In this document: one piece after another, positions 7,594 through 15,753 of the stretch
Layout of the letters: every line of letters starts with the position of its first letter
Numbering within the stretch: the stretch's first letter is position 1
Source of the DNA: Pseudomonadales bacterium
Lineage (GTDB): Bacteria; Pseudomonadota; Gammaproteobacteria; Pseudomonadales; Halieaceae
Reading direction: 5' to 3'
Length of the DNA stretch: 64,000 nt
Assembly: GCA_024234675.1 (NCBI GenBank)
Contig: JACKNU010000001.1
Location: 248,001-312,000, forward strand
Translations under genes and position numbers: made by a program
The notes under the pieces: generated by a model
Told to the model about the DNA's origin: nothing
What the model saw: the letters and a program-made list of their open reading frames with translations, nothing else
The model's database searches: none

Positions 7594-8619
7594 ATGAGCA
7601 AGCTTTACGATGTAGCAGTAGTGGGTGCCACCGGCGCGGTGGGTGAGGCGATGATCTCCATCCTGGAGCAGCGCAATTTCCCGGTGGGCAAGCTGTATCC
7701 GCTGGCCAGCAGCCGCTCGGCTGGCAAAACCGTGATGTTTCGCGGCAAGTCGGTGGCAGTGACCGACCTGGCCGAGTTCGATTTCAGCAAGGTGCAGATC
7801 GGCCTGTTTTCCGCCGGCGGCAGTATTTCCGCGGAGTTTGCCCCCAGGGCGGGCGCGGCGGGCTGTGTGGTGATCGACAACACCTCCCATTTCCGCCAGG
7901 AGGAGGATATTCCCCTGGTCGTGCCGGAGGTAAACCCTGAAGCCCTGGCTGGCTATACCCGGCGCAATATCATCGCCAACCCGAATTGCTCGACGATCCA
8001 GATGCTGGTGGCGCTCAAGCCCATTTACGATGCGGTGGGCATAGAGCGCATCAATGTGGCCACCTACCAGGCCGTTTCCGGCACGGGCAAGGAGGCGATA
8101 GAAGAACTGGCGTCCCAGACCGCGCGACTGCTCAATGGCCAGGAGGCCAGGTGCGAGGTCTATCCGCGCCAGATCGCCTTCAACGCCCTGCCGCATATCG
8201 ACACGTTCCAGGACAACGGGTATACCCGCGAGGAAATGAAAATGGTGTGGGAGACCCGCAAGATCTTCGGCGACCAGTCCATCCAGGTAAATCCCACCTG
8301 TGTCCGTATACCGGTCTTTTACGGCCACTCGGAGGCGGTACATATTGAAACCGTGGACAAAATCACCGCCGTCGAGGCCCGGGCCCTGCTGGAGCGCGCG
8401 CCCGGCGTGACCGTGATCGACGAGCGCCAGGATGGCGGCTACCCGACCCCGGTGGTGGACGCCGCCGGCAAGGACCCGGTCTTCGTGGGCCGGATCAGGG
8501 AGGATATTTCCCATCCCCGGGGCCTCGATCTGTGGGTTGTGAGCGATAACCTGCGCAAGGGAGCAGCCCTCAACAGTGTGCAAATTGCCGAGAAATTAAT
8601 CTCCACTTACCTTGATTAA
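7594..8619 (+). CDS. asd: Aspartate-semialdehyde dehydrogenase
   Basis: Reduces aspartyl phosphate to aspartate semialdehyde, the branch point to lysine/diaminopimelate, threonine and methionine. The 341-residue protein has the NADP loop GATGAVGEAM (residues 11-20), catalytic C132 in NPNCSTIQ, and the substrate-binding RIPVFYGHSEAV. It belongs to the shorter asd type that Pseudomonas carries next to leuB and fimV. It starts 45 bases after leuB and may be read from the leu transcript. Its stop codon lies inside the first copy of an 18-bp direct repeat. Confidence 0.95.
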   Translation: MSKLYDVAVVGATGAVGEAMISILEQRNFPVGKLYPLASSRSAGKTVMFRGKSVAVTDLAEFDFSKVQIGLFSAGGSISAEFAPRAGAAGCVVIDNTSHFRQEEDIPLVVPEVNPEALAGYTRRNIIANPNCSTIQMLVALKPIYDAVGIERINVATYQAVSGTGKEAIEELASQTARLLNGQEARCEVYPRQIAFNALPHIDTFQDNGYTREEMKMVWETRKIFGDQSIQVNPTCVRIPVFYGHSEAVHIETVDKITAVEARALLERAPGVTVIDERQDGGYPTPVVDAAGKDPVFVGRIREDISHPRGLDLWVVSDNLRKGAALNSVQIAEKLISTYLD

Positions 8620-8645
8620 TGCTCACTACTTACCTTGATTAATGC
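8605..8645 (+). repeat. 18-bp tandem duplication at the asd stop codon
   Basis: ACTTACCTTGATTAATGC occurs at 8605-8622 and again at 8628-8645 without mismatch, period 23. The first copy encodes the last residues and stop of asd and the second lies just outside the gene. It looks like a recent slippage or unequal-crossover event. Confidence 0.85.
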
Positions 8646-8670
8646 AGGTACATAACTGATACTTTGGCTA

Positions 8671-8754
8671 ATTCGGGTCTGTACGCACGCAGGGAAGCGG
8701 GATTTGCGTCGGTAGGGGCAAGGTGCCTGGCGCGGAACTGCGTAGAGCCCGAAT
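8671..8754 (+). promoter_or_regulatory. Structured leader upstream of fimV
   Basis: The arm ATTCGGGTCT...ACGCACGCAG (8671-8692) can pair with CTGCGTAGAGCCCGAAT (8738-8754), with a few bulged bases, closing a GC-rich loop that itself contains short complementary stretches (GGCA/TGCC). It ends about 60 bases before the fimV start. It could be a structured 5' UTR or a small RNA. I do not recognise a known riboswitch in it. Confidence 0.35.
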
Positions 8755-8816
8755 CAGTTGCCGGACCACGGGGAGGCCGGTGTAGGATGAAGCAGAAAAA
8801 ATAACAAGGCGTCGGT

Positions 8817-11129
8817 ATGGCTCGAAAGTTAGCTGCTGTAGTTTTTTCGCTGGGATGCGTGCAGGCTGGTCCCTTGATGGCTCTGGGACTCGGGGAAATA
8901 AGCCTGGAATCCTACCTCAATGAACCACTGCGGGCAGAAGTTGACCTGCTCAATGTCCAGGGTTTGCACGAAGACCAGATCAGGATTCGGCTGGCGACCG
9001 CGGAAGATTTCAAACGGATGGGCGTGGACCGCGCCTATTTTCTCACCAGTATCAGCTTCAACGTGGAGATCGACGATAGCGGGCGCGCCCGGATCGTACT
9101 CACGTCCGAGGATCCCGTGCTGGAACCCTACCTCGACTTCATCGTCGAGGCCCGCTGGCCGTCCGGCCGCCTGCTGCGCGAATACACCGTGCTGGTGGAT
9201 CCGCCGGTATTCGACCAGGCTGTGCCGGTAGTGTCCGCCAGCGAGCGGGTGGCCGATATCGATGGCCAGCCCGCACCCGCAAAAAAAAAGTCGACTGAGG
9301 TCGTCACCAGCGGTACCCGGGTCGATTTAAAGCAGGGTGACCTGGCGCCGGGGGAAATGCCCCGGCGCAGTTTCAACGCCGATACTGCGAACACGCCCAT
9401 ATCCGGCAGCCGCTACATGATCCACCGCGACGACACCCTGTGGAGCATTGCCTCCCGGGCGCGTCCCGGCGGTGCCTCCGTGCAGCAGACCATGCTGGAC
9501 ATACAGCGCCTTAATCCCGATGCCTTTATCAACGGTAATATCAACCTGATCAAGGCCGGCTACATCATCTACCTGCCTACCCAGGCCGAGATAAGCTCTG
9601 CCGACCTCGACGCCGCGAACCAGGTGGTGCGCCAGCAGAATGAGGCCTGGCGAGAGGGGCGTGCCAGCGGCACTGTGTATACAGGGCCTTCGCTGAGGAT
9701 TTCTGCCGAGGAGCCCGGTGAGGCCGCCGCAGCGGGAGCCGCGGCCGGCGGTGCGGGATCGGCAGCGGGCGCCGTAACGGCGGCCACCTCGACCAACGTG
9801 GCGCTGGAGGAACTGGCGGAGTCGGAGCTGGCGCGAGCCGAGCTGCAGGAGCGCCTGGTGGCGATGGAGGCGCAGGTTGAAACCCTGGAGCGCATAGTCT
9901 CCCTCAAGGACGACCAGATCGCTGCCCTGCAGGGCGTGATCGCGGGTGAGCAGGGGACGGATGGTGCCGGCAACGATGCCGCCGCACTGGGCGATGAATT
10001 GCTTGCTGAAATCGAACAACTGGATGCCGCCGCTGCTGCGGACGCGGCAGAGGATGAACTGCAGCTGGCCGGTTCCGAAGCCGCCGCGGATGGCACCGCC
10101 GACGCAACGGCCGCCGCGGAAACGGCCGCCGAGGAAACGGCCGCCGCGGAAACGGCCGAGGTCGTCGAGGAAGAGGTCGTGGTGGCGGAGCCGGCCCCGG
10201 CTGCCACGAAGCCTGCCGAAGGCATGAGTTCGCTCTGGTACATCCTGGGCGCGGTAGTGGTGGCGTTGCTGGGCTGGTTGTTCCTGCGCCGTCGCAAGGA
10301 GACGGATGACGAGGGCGATGAGCTGGATACCAGCCCGGTCGTGGCAGCACCGGTCGATGCCTTCGCCGATGTCGAGCTGACCGAGCAGGAAGTTGAACTG
10401 GAAGCGCCGGAGGATGTTCAGCCCCAGAGCCCGGAAGAGTCCCCGGAAGACGAGTTGGCGGCCGCCCGCAAGGAAAATCGCGGCTACGGCCAGCGCAAGC
10501 ACGACGAGTACGCCTCTGACATCGAGGCGAACGGGGCGCTTGCCGAGGCGGATATCTACATCGCCTACGGTCGTTATCCCCAGGCGATAGACCTGCTGCG
10601 CAACGCGTTGCTGAATGATCCTGGCAATGCCGCCTACCGCCTGAAATTGCTGCAGCTGTACACCGAGACCGGTGATCGCGCGGCTGCGGAGCAGCAACTG
10701 ACCGAACTGGAGTCCCTGGGAGACGAGGACAGCCTGGCAGCCGCCAGGGAAGCCCTGGCAGCTGCGCGCCAGGACGCAGTGCCGGTTACCGATAACGCGG
10801 GCAGGGACCTGTTGGGGGAGTCGGGCGAAACGCTGGAATCGGACTTCAGCGACCTGGCGATAGAGGAACCGGAGACGGGCGAGTCGCTGGAGGATGACCT
10901 GGACCTGTCCGTGGATTTCGAGCGGGCCGGGAGTGACGCCGACAGCATGGAGGAAGAACTGGTTATCGCCGCCGAGAGCGATGGCCTGTCCACCAAGCTC
11001 GATCTGGCCAGGGCCTACATGGATATGGGCGACGACGACGGCGCCCGCCAGATTCTCGAAGAAGTGGCCGCCGAGGGCAGCGCGGAACTGCAGGAAGAGG
11101 CGCGCGCGCTACTCGAGCGCATTGGCTGA
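8817..11129 (+). CDS. fimV: FimV polar hub protein with LysM domain
   Basis: Inner-membrane, peptidoglycan-associated protein needed in Pseudomonas for type IV pilus assembly, twitching and polar organisation. Visible order in 770 residues: signal sequence ending near MALGLGEI; FimV N-terminal domain (EISLESYLNEPLRAEV onward); LysM near 198-257 (MIHRDDTLWSIAS...IIYLP); Ala/Glu-rich linker with a coiled coil; one membrane helix near 475-495 (SLWYILGAVVVALLGWLFL); then an acidic cytoplasmic part with TPR repeats (IAYGRYPQAIDLLRNAL) and the conserved FimV C-terminal helix (LDLARAYMDMGDDDGARQIL). Its end overlaps the truA start. No pilus genes are in the window. Confidence 0.92.
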   Translation: MARKLAAVVFSLGCVQAGPLMALGLGEISLESYLNEPLRAEVDLLNVQGLHEDQIRIRLATAEDFKRMGVDRAYFLTSISFNVEIDDSGRARIVLTSEDPVLEPYLDFIVEARWPSGRLLREYTVLVDPPVFDQAVPVVSASERVADIDGQPAPAKKKSTEVVTSGTRVDLKQGDLAPGEMPRRSFNADTANTPISGSRYMIHRDDTLWSIASRARPGGASVQQTMLDIQRLNPDAFINGNINLIKAGYIIYLPTQAEISSADLDAANQVVRQQNEAWREGRASGTVYTGPSLRISAEEPGEAAAAGAAAGGAGSAAGAVTAATSTNVALEELAESELARAELQERLVAMEAQVETLERIVSLKDDQIAALQGVIAGEQGTDGAGNDAAALGDELLAEIEQLDAAAAADAAEDELQLAGSEAAADGTADATAAAETAAEETAAAETAEVVEEEVVVAEPAPAATKPAEGMSSLWYILGAVVVALLGWLFLRRRKETDDEGDELDTSPVVAAPVDAFADVELTEQEVELEAPEDVQPQSPEESPEDELAAARKENRGYGQRKHDEYASDIEANGALAEADIYIAYGRYPQAIDLLRNALLNDPGNAAYRLKLLQLYTETGDRAAAEQQLTELESLGDEDSLAAAREALAAARQDAVPVTDNAGRDLLGESGETLESDFSDLAIEEPETGESLEDDLDLSVDFERAGSDADSMEEELVIAAESDGLSTKLDLARAYMDMGDDDGARQILEEVAAEGSAELQEEARALLERIG
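10107..10160 (+). repeat. 15-bp in-frame tandem repeat in fimV
   Basis: About 3.6 copies of a 15-bp unit (10107-10121, 10122-10136 with one change, 10137-10151, part of a fourth) encode the ETAA(A/E) repeats of the linker before the membrane helix. A likely length-variable segment. Confidence 0.8.
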
Positions 11130-11961
11130 CGGGGTTTTACCCTTTGCGGCTGACCCGCTGCCGGCGGGCAGTCGCATCGCCTGTCGCGTGGAGTACGATG
11201 GCAGTCGCTTCCACGGTTGGCAGTCCCAACCTCATCCGGATTCCAAAACCGTCCAGGACACGCTGGAAAACGGCCTGGCCGCGGTAGCCTGCCAGCCGCT
11301 GCGGGTGCATTGCGCCGGGCGCACCGACAGCGGTGTGCACGGCTTTTGCCAGATCATACATTTCGACGCGCCGGTGGCGCGCAGCCCCAAGTCCTGGGTA
11401 ATGGGGACCAATGCCAACCTGCCACCCGATGTGCGCCTGCACTGGGCGCAGGCCGTGGGGCCTGAGTTTCACGCGCGCTTTTCCGCGCTTTCGCGTCGCT
11501 ACCGCTACCTCATAGCCAATACCCCGGTGCGCCCCGCGCTGATGGCGGGGCAACTCGCCTGGGAGCGGCGTCTCCTGGATCACCAACTGATGCACGCCGA
11601 GGCCCAGAGCTTGCTGGGTGAACAGGATTTTTCCGCCTTTCGCGCCGCCGCCTGCCAGTCCAGTACGCCCATGCGCAATGTGCAGGCCGTCAGTGTTGCC
11701 CGCCGGGGCGACCTGCTGGTGGTGGATATTCGCGCCAACGCCTTTCTTCACCACATGGTGCGCAACATAGTCGGCTCGCTGATCGCGGTGGGGGCCGGCC
11801 GTGCCGCGCCCGGGTGGTTGCCGGCGCTGTTGGCCGGCAGGGATCGCAGCAAGGCGGCGGATACCGCGCCCGCCGCGGGCCTCTACCTGGTGGAGGTGGA
11901 GTACCCCGCGCACTTCGGTCTGCCCAGCGCCCCTGCTGAACCCCTGCTGCCGGGGGCCTGA
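11122..11961 (+). CDS. truA: tRNA pseudouridine(38-40) synthase
   Basis: Makes pseudouridine at positions 38-40 of tRNA anticodon arms. The catalytic Asp is D69 in CAGRTDSGVHG (numbering from the start used here), with RVEYDGSRFHGWQSQP upstream and the family motif FSALSRRYRYLI. The first in-frame ATG (11401) lies beyond the catalytic residue, so the gene must use a non-ATG start. I choose TTG at 11122, which overlaps the fimV stop by 8 bases and gives 279 residues, close to the family length. The start is uncertain by a few codons; the identity is not. Confidence 0.9.
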   Translation: MADGVLPFAADPLPAGSRIACRVEYDGSRFHGWQSQPHPDSKTVQDTLENGLAAVACQPLRVHCAGRTDSGVHGFCQIIHFDAPVARSPKSWVMGTNANLPPDVRLHWAQAVGPEFHARFSALSRRYRYLIANTPVRPALMAGQLAWERRLLDHQLMHAEAQSLLGEQDFSAFRAAACQSSTPMRNVQAVSVARRGDLLVVDIRANAFLHHMVRNIVGSLIAVGAGRAAPGWLPALLAGRDRSKAADTAPAAGLYLVEVEYPAHFGLPSAPAEPLLPGA

Positions 11962-12050
11962 GCGACCCCGATAGCCGCTGGGAAGTACAGACAGGGGCGA
12001 GGCCGATCTGCTATCATGCGCGCCTGTTTTTTCCGACCCCAGCCAGACCA

Positions 12051-12683
12051 GTGACCCAGACCCGGATCAAGATATGTGGCATCACCACGGTGGCCGATGC
12101 CCGCAACGCCGTTGATTGTGGCGCCGACGCTATCGGCCTGGTGTTCTATGCACGCAGCCCGCGGGCAGTCACCGTGGAACAGGCAGCGGCAATCGCGGCC
12201 GTCGTGCCGCCGTTTGTCACGGTTGTGGCCCTGTTTGTCGATGAACCGGCTGACACTGTGCAGCGTATCCTCTCGGGCGTCGCGATAGATATGATCCAGT
12301 TTCACGGCAGCGAGACGGCGCAGTTTTGCAGTCAGTTCGCCAGGCCCTGGATAAAGGCCCTGCGGGTCAAGCCCGGAGTCGATCTCGCCGCCGCCTGCCA
12401 GCAGTACCGGCAGGGGCGGGGCATCCTGCTGGACAGTTGGCAGGATGGCGTTCCCGGCGGCACGGGCACTGCCTTCGACTGGAGCCTCGCGGCGCATGCG
12501 TTGCCCCTGCCGGTGGTGTTGGCAGGGGGACTCAACGAGCACAATGTCGGCGCGGCCATGGCGCGCTTGCGCCCCGCGGCCGTGGATGTCAGCGGCGGGG
12601 TGGAGCGGGCGCCGGGCAGCAAGGACGCCCGGAAAATCGAGCGCTTTATCGCTGCGGTTCGCAGCGCTGATTCCCTAGTGTGA
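12051..12683 (+). CDS. trpF: Phosphoribosylanthranilate isomerase
   Basis: Third step of tryptophan synthesis: phosphoribosylanthranilate to CdRP, on a TIM barrel. The 210 residues include the family signature RIKICGITTVADA with the catalytic Cys (residue 9), Asp in ILLDSWQDGVPGGTG, and the phosphate-binding VDVSGGVER near the C-terminus. Start is GTG. It lies 89 bases after truA and 26 bases before trpB, so trpF-trpB-trpA read as one unit. Indole-glycerol-phosphate synthase and the earlier trp genes are not in this window. Confidence 0.95.
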   Translation: MTQTRIKICGITTVADARNAVDCGADAIGLVFYARSPRAVTVEQAAAIAAVVPPFVTVVALFVDEPADTVQRILSGVAIDMIQFHGSETAQFCSQFARPWIKALRVKPGVDLAAACQQYRQGRGILLDSWQDGVPGGTGTAFDWSLAAHALPLPVVLAGGLNEHNVGAAMARLRPAAVDVSGGVERAPGSKDARKIERFIAAVRSADSLV

Positions 12684-12709
12684 ACAAGCCCCGAGAAATG
12701 GAGCAACAG

Positions 12710-13930
12710 ATGACCAGTGACCTGAAAGCAGATGTGTTCGCGGCGGTACCGGATGCGGACGGCCGCTTCGGTATTTATGGCGGCAAATTCGTGGCGGAAA
12801 CGCTGATGGCGGCGCTGTCCGAACTCGAGGCGGTCTACCGCAAGCTGTCCGTCGATCCCGAGTTCCAGCGGGAACTCGATGAGGACCTGGCCCAGTACGT
12901 GGGGCGGCCCTCGCCCCTGTATGAAGCCAAACGCTGGTCCCGCTCCATCGGCGGGGCCCGGATCTTCCTGAAGCGCGAGGACCTGAATCACACCGGCGCC
13001 CACAAGGTGAACAATACCGTGGGCCAGGCGCTGCTCGCCAAGCACATGGGCAAGCCCCGCGTCACGGCCGAGACCGGTGCCGGCCAGCACGGCGTGGCAA
13101 CGGCCACCATTGCCGCGCGCCTCGGCCTGCAGTGCCAGGTGTTCATGGGTGAGGAGGATGTGCGCCGCCAGGCCCTGAACGTGTACCGCATGAAGCTGCT
13201 GGGCGCCGAAGTCGTGCCCGTCACCTCGGGCTCGCGCACCCTCAAGGACGCGATGAACGAGGCCATGCGCGACTGGGTGACCAATGTCGACAACACCTTT
13301 TACATCATCGGCACCGTGGCGGGCCCGCACCCCTATCCACTGCTGGTGCGGGATTTCCAGTGCGTCATCGGTCGCGAGGCCAGGCGCCAGGCCCTGGAGC
13401 AGACCGGCAAATTGCCCGACGCCCTGGTGGCTTGCGTGGGAGGGGGTTCCAACGCCATCGGCCTGTTCCATCCTTTCCTGCGCGATGAGGGTGTTGCCAT
13501 GTACGGCGTGGAAGCCGGCGGCCACGGCATTGCATCCAACCAGCATGCGGCGCCCCTGACCGCGGGGAGCCCGGGCGTCCTGCACGGCAACCGCACCTAC
13601 CTGATGCAGGATGCGGATGGCCAGATCATGCATACCCACTCGGTATCGGCCGGACTGGACTACCCCGGTGTGGGTCCCGAGCACGCCTGGTTGAAAGACC
13701 TGGGCCGGGTCAATTACGTGGTCGCCACCGATGACGAGGCCCTGCGGGCGTTCCACACCCTCACCCGGGTGGAGGGCATCATGCCCGCTCTGGAGAGCAG
13801 TCACGCGCTGGCCCACGCCGAGAAGCTGGCGGCACAGATGACACCGGACCAGGTCATCGTGGTCAACCTGTCCGGGCGTGGCGACAAGGATATCCACACT
13901 GTTGCCCAGATCGACGGCATTGAATTCTAG
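12710..13930 (+). CDS. trpB: Tryptophan synthase beta subunit
   Basis: PLP enzyme joining indole to serine. The 406-residue protein has the PLP lysine K99 in GAHKVNNTVGQ, the catalytic-loop ETGAGQHG, and the phosphate-binding VGGGSNAIG. The start at 12710 has GGAG six bases upstream. A GTG at 12680 and an ATG at 12698 are also in frame but less well placed. It is followed by trpA after 12 bases, as expected for a complex whose subunits are made 1:1. Confidence 0.96.
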   Translation: MTSDLKADVFAAVPDADGRFGIYGGKFVAETLMAALSELEAVYRKLSVDPEFQRELDEDLAQYVGRPSPLYEAKRWSRSIGGARIFLKREDLNHTGAHKVNNTVGQALLAKHMGKPRVTAETGAGQHGVATATIAARLGLQCQVFMGEEDVRRQALNVYRMKLLGAEVVPVTSGSRTLKDAMNEAMRDWVTNVDNTFYIIGTVAGPHPYPLLVRDFQCVIGREARRQALEQTGKLPDALVACVGGGSNAIGLFHPFLRDEGVAMYGVEAGGHGIASNQHAAPLTAGSPGVLHGNRTYLMQDADGQIMHTHSVSAGLDYPGVGPEHAWLKDLGRVNYVVATDDEALRAFHTLTRVEGIMPALESSHALAHAEKLAAQMTPDQVIVVNLSGRGDKDIHTVAQIDGIEF

Positions 13931-13942
13931 GGGGATTGCTTG

Positions 13943-14764
13943 GTGAGTCGCATTGCAGGACGGTTTCAACAACTGGCACAGCAGGGGCGCAAGGCCCTGG
14001 TTCCCTATGTGGTGGCGGGCGATCCGGCCCTGGAAATCACCGTGCCCCTGATGCACCGCCTGGTGCAGGCGGGGGCCGATATCATAGAGCTGGGAGTGCC
14101 GTTCTCGGACCCCATGTCCGAGGGGCCGGTACTGCAACTGGGACACGAGCGGGCCCTGGCCAATGGCATCGGCCTGCGCCACGTGCTGGATATGGTGCGT
14201 GAGTTTCGCCAGCAGGACGCCCGGACCCCGGTGTTGCTGATGGGCTATGCCAACCCCGTGGAGCACATGGGCTACGCGGCCTTTGCCGATGCCGCCATCG
14301 CAGCGGGTGTCGATGGCCTGCTGACAGTTGATATTCCTCCTGAGGAAGTGGCCAACCTGAATGATCAATTACAGCGCGTCGGCATGGACAACATATTCCT
14401 GGTCGCGCCCACCACGCCCGACGAGCGCATCGGGCGCATCACCGCCCAGGCCAGTGGTTTTATCTATTATGTCTCACTCAAGGGCGTCACCGGTGCCGGT
14501 CACCTGGACGTGGCGGACGTGGCCGAACATATCGCGCTGATACGCGGGCACTGCCAACTGCCGGTGGCGGTGGGCTTCGGTATCAAGGATGCTGCCTCCG
14601 CCAAAGCCGTGGCCACAGTGGCCGACGGGGTGGTGGTTGGCAGCGCGCTGGTCGCGAGCATGGCCGCCGCGGTCGAGGCCGGCGGCGGCCACGCGGCCGC
14701 CATGGACGCCGCGGTGGCCCTGGTGACGGAGATCCGCGCGGGAATAGATAGCATCGCTTCCTAG
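13943..14764 (+). CDS. trpA: Tryptophan synthase alpha subunit, with Glu at position 60
   Basis: Cleaves indole-3-glycerol phosphate and channels indole to TrpB. The 273 residues align without gaps to the Salmonella numbering at the active site: E49 is present in IIELGVPFSDP, but the second catalytic acid, normally Asp60 in PLADG/PMADG, is GAG (Glu, 14120-14122) in PMSEG. Other hallmarks are intact (GYANPVEHMG, YYVSLKGVTGA, GFGIKDA, GSALV). Start GTG at 13943 with G-rich RBS; a TTG just before is also possible. Identity is secure; full alpha activity should not be assumed without testing. Confidence 0.93.
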   Translation: MSRIAGRFQQLAQQGRKALVPYVVAGDPALEITVPLMHRLVQAGADIIELGVPFSDPMSEGPVLQLGHERALANGIGLRHVLDMVREFRQQDARTPVLLMGYANPVEHMGYAAFADAAIAAGVDGLLTVDIPPEEVANLNDQLQRVGMDNIFLVAPTTPDERIGRITAQASGFIYYVSLKGVTGAGHLDVADVAEHIALIRGHCQLPVAVGFGIKDAASAKAVATVADGVVVGSALVASMAAAVEAGGGHAAAMDAAVALVTEIRAGIDSIAS

Positions 14765-14781
14765 TTGACCCGCGGGGCGTT

Positions 14782-14787
14782 TATAAT
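14782..14787 (+). promoter_or_regulatory. Perfect -10 hexamer upstream of accD
   Basis: TATAAT stands 27 bases before the accD ATG in the 50-base gap after trpA. A TTGACC lies only 11 bases upstream of it, too close for a normal spacer, so promoter activity is uncertain. Confidence 0.3.
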
Positions 14788-14814
14788 AGCGCCTTCTTCG
14801 CAGCGGGGTTTGCC

Positions 14815-15753
14815 ATGAGCTGGATACACAAGATTTTGCCTTCCGGCGTGCGCAGTGACGAGGGTGAAAAGCGCTCCAACGTGCCCGAGGGACTGTGGAA
14901 GAAATGCGTCAAGTGCGACGCCGTGCTCTACCGCCCGGATCTCGAGCGCAACGATGACGTCTGTCCCAAGTGCGATCACCACATGCGCATCGGCGCGCGG
15001 CGTCGCCTGGACATCTTCCTGGATCCTGCCGACAGGGAGGAAATCCTCACCGAGATCGAACCGGTAGACCGCCTCAAGTTCAAGGACAAGAAGCGCTATC
15101 GCGACCGCCTTACCGCGGCGCAGCGCTCCACCGGTGAAAAAGACGCGCTGATTGCCATGCGCGGCAAGTTGCAGGGACTGCCGCTGGTGAGTGTGGCCTT
15201 CGAGTTCGATTTTCACGGCGGCTCCATGGGCTACGCCGTGGGCGAAAAATTCACCCGCGCCGCGCAACTGGCGCTGGCCGAGCGCATGCCCCTGGTCTGC
15301 TTCGCCGCCTCGGGTGGCGCCCGCATGCAGGAGGCCCTCATCTCCCTGATGCAGATGGCCAAGACCAGCGCGGTGCTGGAGCGCCTGCGACTGGAGGGCG
15401 TGCCCTATATCTCGGTGATGACGGACCCCATCTATGGCGGAGTATCCGCCTCCCTGGCGCTGCTGGGAGACATCAATATCGCCGAGCCCGAGGCGCGCGC
15501 AGGATTCGCCGGCCCCAATATCATTGAACAGACCATCCGCCAGAAACTGCCCAAGGGCTTCCAGCGCAGCGAGTTCCTGCTGGAACACGGCGCCATTGAC
15601 ATGATTGTCCACCGCACTGAAATGCGCGATACCGTCTCCAGGCTGCTGTCCAAGCTGACCGATACGCCGTTGGTGCCGGTCGTGGAACTGGAGGACGAGA
15701 GCGACGCAGCACCGCAGCAGACCGCCGCCGAAGCCGCGGAAGGGGATGGTTAA
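14815..15753 (+). CDS. accD: Acetyl-CoA carboxylase carboxyltransferase beta subunit
   Basis: Beta half of the carboxyltransferase that forms malonyl-CoA for fatty-acid synthesis, working with AccA and biotinylated AccB (not here). The 312 residues begin with the zinc ribbon CVKCDAVLY...DDVCPKCDHH (residues 32-54), then the crotonase-fold domain with ERMPLVCFAASGGARMQEA and MTDPIYGGVSASLALLGD. The last 20 or so residues are acidic/Ala-rich and variable. The gene overlaps folC by 8 bases, the usual accD-folC arrangement. Confidence 0.96.
   Translation: MSWIHKILPSGVRSDEGEKRSNVPEGLWKKCVKCDAVLYRPDLERNDDVCPKCDHHMRIGARRRLDIFLDPADREEILTEIEPVDRLKFKDKKRYRDRLTAAQRSTGEKDALIAMRGKLQGLPLVSVAFEFDFHGGSMGYAVGEKFTRAAQLALAERMPLVCFAASGGARMQEALISLMQMAKTSAVLERLRLEGVPYISVMTDPIYGGVSASLALLGDINIAEPEARAGFAGPNIIEQTIRQKLPKGFQRSEFLLEHGAIDMIVHRTEMRDTVSRLLSKLTDTPLVPVVELEDESDAAPQQTAAEAAEGDG

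Noticed and set aside
10107..10160. CRISPR-like or regulatory repeat in fimV
   Set aside because: It is an in-frame 15-bp coding tandem repeat in a low-complexity linker.
12332..14368. 678-codon minus-strand frame opposite trpF/trpB/trpA
   Set aside because: Composition typical of the antisense of high-GC genes, with no domain and no RBS.
14765..14787. Full sigma70 promoter TTGACC...TATAAT before accD
   Set aside because: The spacer is only 11 bases; only the -10 element is kept as a weak call.
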